Part shown: positions 13,165 through 16,637 of the stretch, in pieces | Numbering within the stretch: position 1 is the first letter of the stretch | Layout: every line of letters begins with the position of its first letter | Source of the DNA: an uncultured bacterium | GTDB lineage: Bacteria > Patescibacteriota > Minisyncoccia > Phycocordibacterales > UBA9973 | DNA length: 16,637 nucleotides | NCBI GenBank assembly: GCA_903907175.1 | Contig: CAIVNB010000005.1 | Span: 1-16,637 of the forward strand | Reading direction: 5' to 3' | Notes under the pieces: generated by a model | Told to the model about the DNA's origin: nothing | The model's database searches: none | The model's input: the letters and a program-made list of their open reading frames with translations, nothing else | Translations under genes and position numbers: made by a program

Positions 13165-14718
13165 ATGCAGGATAAAGTATTTTTTTCTATAGTTTCCGGT
13201 TTTATTTTGGGGGTGTTTTTGCGCTCCTTTTTTGTGATAAATATATACACGACAATTTGGCTTTGCACGGTATCTCTTGGGATAATTTTATTCCATAGTT
13301 TTATTTCCCCAGGTCGTAGCCCAACGGGCGAGGCAAAAAGTAAGTGGGCCTGCCAGCCCTCCCGAATGGTCGGGAGCAGGCTGGGGATACTTGCTGGGAT
13401 TTTTATTTTTGCGTCAGCTATCGGGATTTTAAGATTCAATCTTATCGAGAATAATATCAAAATGCCTCTTGATTTATGGTCAGGGAAGCCTATAAGCGAA
13501 GGACAAAGTGCAAGTTTGTCTGGAATGATAGATGACAATCCTCAAATAAAAGAAAATAATCAAAAGCTCATAGTGAATGTTGGTGATAAAAAAGCTTTTA
13601 AAATATTGCTTACAACTGATTTTGCTGAAACTTATAAATATGGAGATTCTATAAATTTTTATGGTAAATTACAAAAACCAGAGAATTTTATTACAAATAC
13701 TGGGAAAGAATTCGATTATATAAATTATCTTAAAAAAGACAAGATATTTTACTTGATGAATTATCCTAAAGTAGAAATTAGTACTCGCGGGAATGGCAAT
13801 AAAATAAAAAGCGCATTATTTAGTGTAAAAGAAAAATTTCTAGAAAAAATCAATTTGTCTATAAAAAGCCCTGAAAATTTATTGATGGGTGGACTTATTT
13901 TAGGGGAGAAAGCTCCTTTTAGTCAGGAACTCACTCAAAAATTTATAGATACAGGAACGATACACATTGTGGCACTTTCTGGGTATAACGTAACTATTGT
14001 AGCTGAATGGATTATGAAAATTTTTGCGTTCCTGCCTAGACAACTTGGTATTGGCATAGGAATTTTTTCAATTTTACTTTTTATTTTAATGACTGGTGCA
14101 AATTCAACTGCGATTCGGGCTGGAGTTATGGCTGTGCTTGCGCTTATTGCTCGAGCGACTGGTAGAAATTATGACGTTGCGAGAGCGTTGATTTTAGCTG
14201 CATTTTTTATGGTGATTTTTAACCCGTATGTTCTTGTGTACGATGTGTCTTTCCAGCTTTCTTTTTTAGCTACTATTGGTGTTATATTTCTTGCTCCCAA
14301 AATTGAAAAATATTTCACATGGATAACTAAGAAATTTCAATTACGGGATATAGTTTCTGTCACTTGTGCTGCGTATATATTTGTTCTGCCGTTCATACTT
14401 TATAAGATGGGCAATCTTTCACTTGTAGCATTACCAGCCAATGTTTTGATTTTGCCATTTATCCCTTTTACGATGCTCCTTGGTTTTATCACTGGAGGGC
14501 TTGGTTTTATATGGTACATTTTTGCGGTGCCAGTAGGATTTTTGTCTTTTCTTTTACTCCACTGGGAACTCGGGGTAATAAACTTTTTCGCGAGTCTTCC
14601 TTTTGCCTCACTTTCTATCCCAAATTTTCCACTACTAATAACCATAGCAATTTATGTCTATTTCATTTACCGCCTTTTTGGCAGAAGTATTAAAAAGTTT
14701 TTTATTGAGCCTCTATAA
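13165..14718 (+). CDS. comEC: ComEC/Rec2-type DNA uptake channel, without its metallo-beta-lactamase domain
   Basis: This 517-residue multi-pass membrane protein would pass single-stranded DNA across the cytoplasmic membrane. An N-terminal hydrophobic pair and a soluble DUF4131-like OB region (to about 200) precede the Competence domain (about 225-500), which carries LMGGLILGEKAPFS and DTGTIHIVALSGYNVTIVAEW, the family signature, then about eight membrane segments. The usual C-terminal metallo-beta-lactamase domain is missing, but a separate gene at 15334 encodes one. Residues 49-74 (PGRSPTGEAK...RLG) interrupt the second hydrophobic stretch and are encoded by GC-rich palindromes; without them the sequence would read FHSFIS-ILAGIF. 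The 3' end overlaps the convergent superoxide dismutase gene by 17 bp. Confidence 0.9.
   Translation: MQDKVFFSIVSGFILGVFLRSFFVINIYTTIWLCTVSLGIILFHSFISPGRSPTGEAKSKWACQPSRMVGSRLGILAGIFIFASAIGILRFNLIENNIKMPLDLWSGKPISEGQSASLSGMIDDNPQIKENNQKLIVNVGDKKAFKILLTTDFAETYKYGDSINFYGKLQKPENFITNTGKEFDYINYLKKDKIFYLMNYPKVEISTRGNGNKIKSALFSVKEKFLEKINLSIKSPENLLMGGLILGEKAPFSQELTQKFIDTGTIHIVALSGYNVTIVAEWIMKIFAFLPRQLGIGIGIFSILLFILMTGANSTAIRAGVMAVLALIARATGRNYDVARALILAAFFMVIFNPYVLVYDVSFQLSFLATIGVIFLAPKIEKYFTWITKKFQLRDIVSVTCAAYIFVLPFILYKMGNLSLVALPANVLILPFIPFTMLLGFITGGLGFIWYIFAVPVGFLSFLLLHWELGVINFFASLPFASLSIPNFPLLITIAIYVYFIYRLFGRSIKKFFIEPL
13307..13388 (+). repeat. Composite GC-rich palindromic element inside comEC
   Basis: Two hairpins lie in a strikingly GC-rich island. 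The first has GCCC (13319-13322) and GGGC (13326-13329) with flanking TCG/CGA. The second has CCAGCC plus CTCCCGA (13353-13365) pairing with TCGGGAG and GGCTGG (13370-13384), 13 bp with a 2-nt bulge and the loop ATGG. CCCCAG (13307) and CTGGGG (13381) bound the whole. The segment 13349-13388 is a variant of the element in the superoxide dismutase gene (15146-15175). It is read in frame as about 26 residues. Confidence 0.7.
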
Positions 14719-15319
14719 AATTTTTCTCTATAATGCTCCAATTTAAGTTTTCAAAAAATGCATCTATGTATTTTTTCTTTTCTGAGGTTGGGTAGTCGTA
14801 AACATAAGCATGTTCCCACATATCAAGAGCGAGGACTGGGGAAGTTGAGACTAGATGTCCAATATGTTGTTCATCCACCCAATGGTTCAAAAGTTGACCT
14901 GTTTGTTTGTCGAAAGAAAGCATTGCCCAGCCTATGCCTTTTGTCATTGCTAGTCCTTTAAATGTAGTGAGCCAATTCTCATATGATCCAAAGCTTTTAG
15001 AAATTGCTTCCATGAGTTTGTTTTCTTGTGAAAGTGGCTTAGTCCCATTTTCTAAACTTGAAAAGTAGTATTCATGATTTCTCATTCCACCAAACTCAAA
15101 AGCAAGCCTTCTTTGCAACTCAGTTAAAAGATACCCATTAGTTTCATCCCCGCCTGCTCCCGTAGGGCGGGCAGGTTTTCGTAATTCTTCGATTTTTTCT
15201 AAAATAATATTTGTATTTTTAACATATCCAGCGTAAAGCTTTAAATGTTCTTCTATATTTTTAGCAGAGATTCCTTTTAATTCGCTTAGATTAAATATTT
15301 TTTGTGTAAAATTTATCAT
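14702..15319 (-). CDS. sod: Iron/manganese superoxide dismutase
   Basis: This 205-residue protein converts superoxide to oxygen and hydrogen peroxide in the cytoplasm. Probable metal ligands are His25 in IEEHLKLYAGYV, His82 in GMRNHEYYF, and Asp166 and His170 in ALDMWEHAY; GIGWAML is the other family signature. The helix-1 element is unusual: HLKLYAGYV replaces the common HYGKHHQTYV. The QHIGH stretch (about 151-155) also differs from the usual NQD region, so the metal cannot be predicted. Residues 49-58 (PARPTGAGGD) in the loop between the two N-terminal helices are encoded by a GC-rich palindrome. The start at 15319 has TGA-TATAAT 6 nt upstream. There is no signal peptide. It is divergent from the metallo-beta-lactamase gene and convergent with comEC, which it overlaps by 17 bp. 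Confidence 0.93.
   Translation of the reverse strand: MINFTQKIFNLSELKGISAKNIEEHLKLYAGYVKNTNIILEKIEELRKPARPTGAGGDETNGYLLTELQRRLAFEFGGMRNHEYYFSSLENGTKPLSQENKLMEAISKSFGSYENWLTTFKGLAMTKGIGWAMLSFDKQTGQLLNHWVDEQHIGHLVSTSPVLALDMWEHAYVYDYPTSEKKKYIDAFFENLNWSIIEKNFIEAQ
15146..15175 (-). repeat. GC-rich palindromic element inside the superoxide dismutase gene
   Basis: CCTGC (15153-15157) pairs with GCAGG (15171-15175), and inside it CCC pairs with GGG around GTA. Read on the minus strand, CCTGCC-n-GCCC...GGGAGCAGGC-(n)-GGGGAT matches comEC 13349-13388 almost throughout, except for the hairpin tip. It adds about 10 codons and stands out from the AT-rich surroundings. Confidence 0.7.
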
Positions 15320-15327
15320 GTTATTAT
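15319..15327 (+). promoter_or_regulatory. Extended -10 promoter of the metallo-beta-lactamase gene, predicted leaderless
   Basis: TGT-TATTAT at 15319-15327 is followed by 6 nt and the ATG at 15334. Its TG begins in the start codon of the divergent dismutase gene. It overlaps the opposing -10 by 2 bp. Confidence 0.5.
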
Positions 15328-15334
15328 TATATCA
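15326..15334 (-). promoter_or_regulatory. Extended -10 promoter of the superoxide dismutase gene, predicted leaderless
   Basis: On the minus strand TGA-TATAAT (15334 to 15326) is followed by AATAAC and the ATG at 15319. The first T of the TG is the complement of the first base of the opposing gene's start codon. The two promoters cannot both be bound by RNA polymerase at once. Confidence 0.6.
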
Positions 15335-16200
15335 TGCGGACAGAAACAAAAAAGTATTTCCTGCCCATTTTATTAATGTTACTTTTTATAATTTCGACTT
15401 TTCTAATTTGTTTTGATTGGCAAAATTCTCATAAGCAATTTACTTTTGCCATGCTTGATGTTGGGCAAGGTGACGCTTTATTTATTGAATCTCCTACTGG
15501 AACTCAGGTTTTAATTGACGGAGGTCCACCAAATAAAATTTTAGGCCGTCTTTCTCAAGTAATGTCTCCTTTTGATAGGAGTATCGATGCGATTATTATT
15601 ACAAACCCTGACGAGGACCATATTGGAGGATTGCAAGATATTTTAAAATTTTACAAAGTTGGAAAAATTCTTGAATCCGGAACTTGGAGTGATTCAAAAA
15701 TTTATCAAAATTTAGAAGAAGATTTTAAAAATAAAAATATTCCAAACATTCTAGTAAAATACGGGATGAGGCTTGATTTAGGAGGGGGAGCAACTATTGA
15801 TATTTTATTTCCGGATCGTGATGTGACAAATTGGCCAACGAACGATGGTTCAGTTGTTGCAAAATTAACCTACCGGAATAATTCTTTTATGTTGACAGGG
15901 GATGCTTCAACGACAACTGAGAGATTAATTCTTGAAAATAATAACTTGGAAGTATTAAAAAGTGACTTCTTGAAGCTAGGGCATCATGGCTCACGTACTT
16001 CTACGGGAAAAGATTTCCTGAGAGCAGTTTCGCCTACATACGCCCTAGTTTCAGCAGGGCTTAAGAACAAATATGGGCACCCTCATCAAGAAATACTAAA
16101 CCTTCTTGATGAATTTAGAGTGAAGATTTTTCGTACTGATGAAATTGGCACAGTCATAATAAAATGTGATAAGATAGGTATATGCAAGACAAACAAATAG
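15334..16200 (+). CDS. Membrane-anchored ComEC-like metallo-beta-lactamase-fold hydrolase
   Basis: This 288-residue protein matches the C-terminal domain that is fused to ComEC in other bacteria. An N-terminal membrane segment (about 8-27) places the rest on the outer face of the membrane. The fold runs from FAMLDVGQGDALFIESPTG (about 38-56): LIDGG (60-64), TNPDEDHIGG (90-99), NDGSVVAKL (170-178), LTGDAS (187-192), KLGHHGSRTSTG (214-225) and KYGHPH (246-251). The metal motif usually reads HxxxDH; here the first His is Asn91, while Asp95, His96, Asp190, His217 and His249 remain. It may degrade the non-transported DNA strand during uptake (inferred from ComEC work). The reading frame starts 14 bp from the divergent dismutase gene and ends 19 nt inside glyA. 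Confidence 0.9.
   Translation: MRTETKKYFLPILLMLLFIISTFLICFDWQNSHKQFTFAMLDVGQGDALFIESPTGTQVLIDGGPPNKILGRLSQVMSPFDRSIDAIIITNPDEDHIGGLQDILKFYKVGKILESGTWSDSKIYQNLEEDFKNKNIPNILVKYGMRLDLGGGATIDILFPDRDVTNWPTNDGSVVAKLTYRNNSFMLTGDASTTTERLILENNNLEVLKSDFLKLGHHGSRTSTGKDFLRAVSPTYALVSAGLKNKYGHPHQEILNLLDEFRVKIFRTDEIGTVIIKCDKIGICKTNK
16167..16175 (+). promoter_or_regulatory. Extended -10 promoter of glyA inside the upstream gene
   Basis: TGA-TAAGAT at 16167-16175 (one mismatch in the hexamer) is followed by AGGTAT and the glyA ATG at 16182, the same 6-nt spacing as at the other genes. The AGG is too close to the ATG to be a normal Shine-Dalgarno. Confidence 0.45.
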
Positions 16201-16637
16201 AAAAACTTATTAAAAGTGAGGCTAAAAGACAAAAAGAAGTTATTAATCTAATTGCATCTGAGAACTATGTTTCAAAAGATGTTTTACAAGCATTAGGGTC
16301 AGAATTGACCAATAAATATGCAGAAGGCTATCCTGGGAAGAGATATTATGGCGGAAATTCTATTATTGATAAGGTAGAAGTACTTTGCCAAGAACGTGCT
16401 TTAAAACTTTTTAATTTAAAACCTGAGGAATGGCACGTAAATGTGCAACTTCTTTCAGGGAGTCCTGCAAACTTTGCTTTATATTCTGCACTCGTACCTA
16501 TTGGTGGCAAAATAATGGGAATGAAATTAACTTCTGGTGGGCACTTAACTCACGGGCATCCACTTTCTATGACTGGTAAACTCTGGAAACCTTTACAGTT
16601 TGAATTAGATGAAAAAACTGAAATGATTGACTATGAA
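16182..16637 (+). CDS. glyA: Serine hydroxymethyltransferase, 5' part
   Basis: The first 152 codons are present and the frame is open to the window end. GlyA is the PLP enzyme that interconverts serine and glycine while loading one-carbon units on tetrahydrofolate. Recognised segments are INLIASENYVS (about 22-32), TNKYAEGYPGKRYYGG (about 43-58), VNVQLLSGSPANFALYSAL (about 87-105) and LTSGGHLTHGHPLS (about 116-129). The PLP lysine lies beyond the window. The start overlaps the end of the metallo-beta-lactamase gene by 19 nt in another frame, and the start is fixed by family alignment (MQDKQIEKLIKSEAKRQKE). Nothing unusual is visible in the part present. Confidence 0.95.
   Translation, partial: MQDKQIEKLIKSEAKRQKEVINLIASENYVSKDVLQALGSELTNKYAEGYPGKRYYGGNSIIDKVEVLCQERALKLFNLKPEEWHVNVQLLSGSPANFALYSALVPIGGKIMGMKLTSGGHLTHGHPLSMTGKLWKPLQFELDEKTEMIDYE

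Noticed and set aside
14400..14645. Antisense ORF inside comEC
   Set aside because: It opposes conserved membrane segments of the Competence domain and has no recognisable product.
1..16637. Recoded UGA as in Gracilibacteria or Absconditabacteria
   Set aside because: TGA terminates several genes exactly at expected protein ends and no conserved protein needs UGA read-through.
1..16637. CRISPR array, tRNA, rRNA or insertion sequence
   Set aside because: No spaced direct repeats, no cloverleaf with a TTCGA-type arm and no transposase frame were seen; intergenic gaps are all under 130 bp.

Overview
The window is AT-rich and densely coded, and it reads like a chromosomal piece of a small-genome bacterium of the Candidate Phyla Radiation (Patescibacteria), most likely a Parcubacteria-type lineage. 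That placement is inferred from gene content and style, not from a marker-gene tree. The grounds are a type IV pilus cluster with large decorated minor pilins, RNase HI with a C-terminal hybrid-binding domain, ComEC split into two genes, a short Pgk, and many genes that seem to be translated from leaderless mRNAs. TGA is used as an ordinary stop codon (for example at the end of tpiA and of the pilV/gspI-like gene), so the recoded-UGA CPR lineages are unlikely. There are no rRNA or tRNA genes, CRISPR arrays or insertion sequences.

Layout. 1-759: 3' end of a secreted protein with a CARDB-like domain and Cys/Trp repeats, ended by a hairpin that also contains the promoter of the next gene. 817-7084: type IV pilus operon, with pilB, pilC and four minor prepilin genes in the order of the GspH-I-J-K tip complex. 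7173-9037: glycolytic pair tpiA-pgk, overlapping by 4 nt. 9154-9720: a stand-alone gene matching only the C-terminal domain of a ribonucleotide reductase, followed by a terminator. 9798-10622, minus strand: a HIT-family hydrolase and a separate short unit (strong promoter, 69-codon ORF, strong terminator). 10643-13161: recJ-rnhA. 13165-16200: comEC membrane/channel part, convergent sodA-type superoxide dismutase, then the detached ComEC-like metallo-beta-lactamase domain. 16182 to the end: 5' part of glyA.

Functional links. PilB, PilC and the minor pilins would power and cap a pilus. ComEC and the ComEC-like hydrolase would handle incoming DNA at the membrane, and RecJ and RNase HI process single-stranded DNA and RNA-DNA hybrids. 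This makes a plausible DNA uptake and salvage module for an organism that depends on its surroundings.

The two most notable signals are not genes. First, an extended -10 element (TGn-TATAAT or a close variant) sits 6 or 7 nt before the start codon of seven genes, which predicts transcripts that begin at the AUG. Two of these promoters lie face to face in 14 bp between sodA and the hydrolase gene. Second, GC-rich or long palindromic elements are inserted in frame inside conserved genes: a 72-bp insertion in recJ with an apparent 5-bp target duplication, and a shared element in comEC and in sodA read in different frames. This resembles the intragenic palindromic elements known from Rickettsia.
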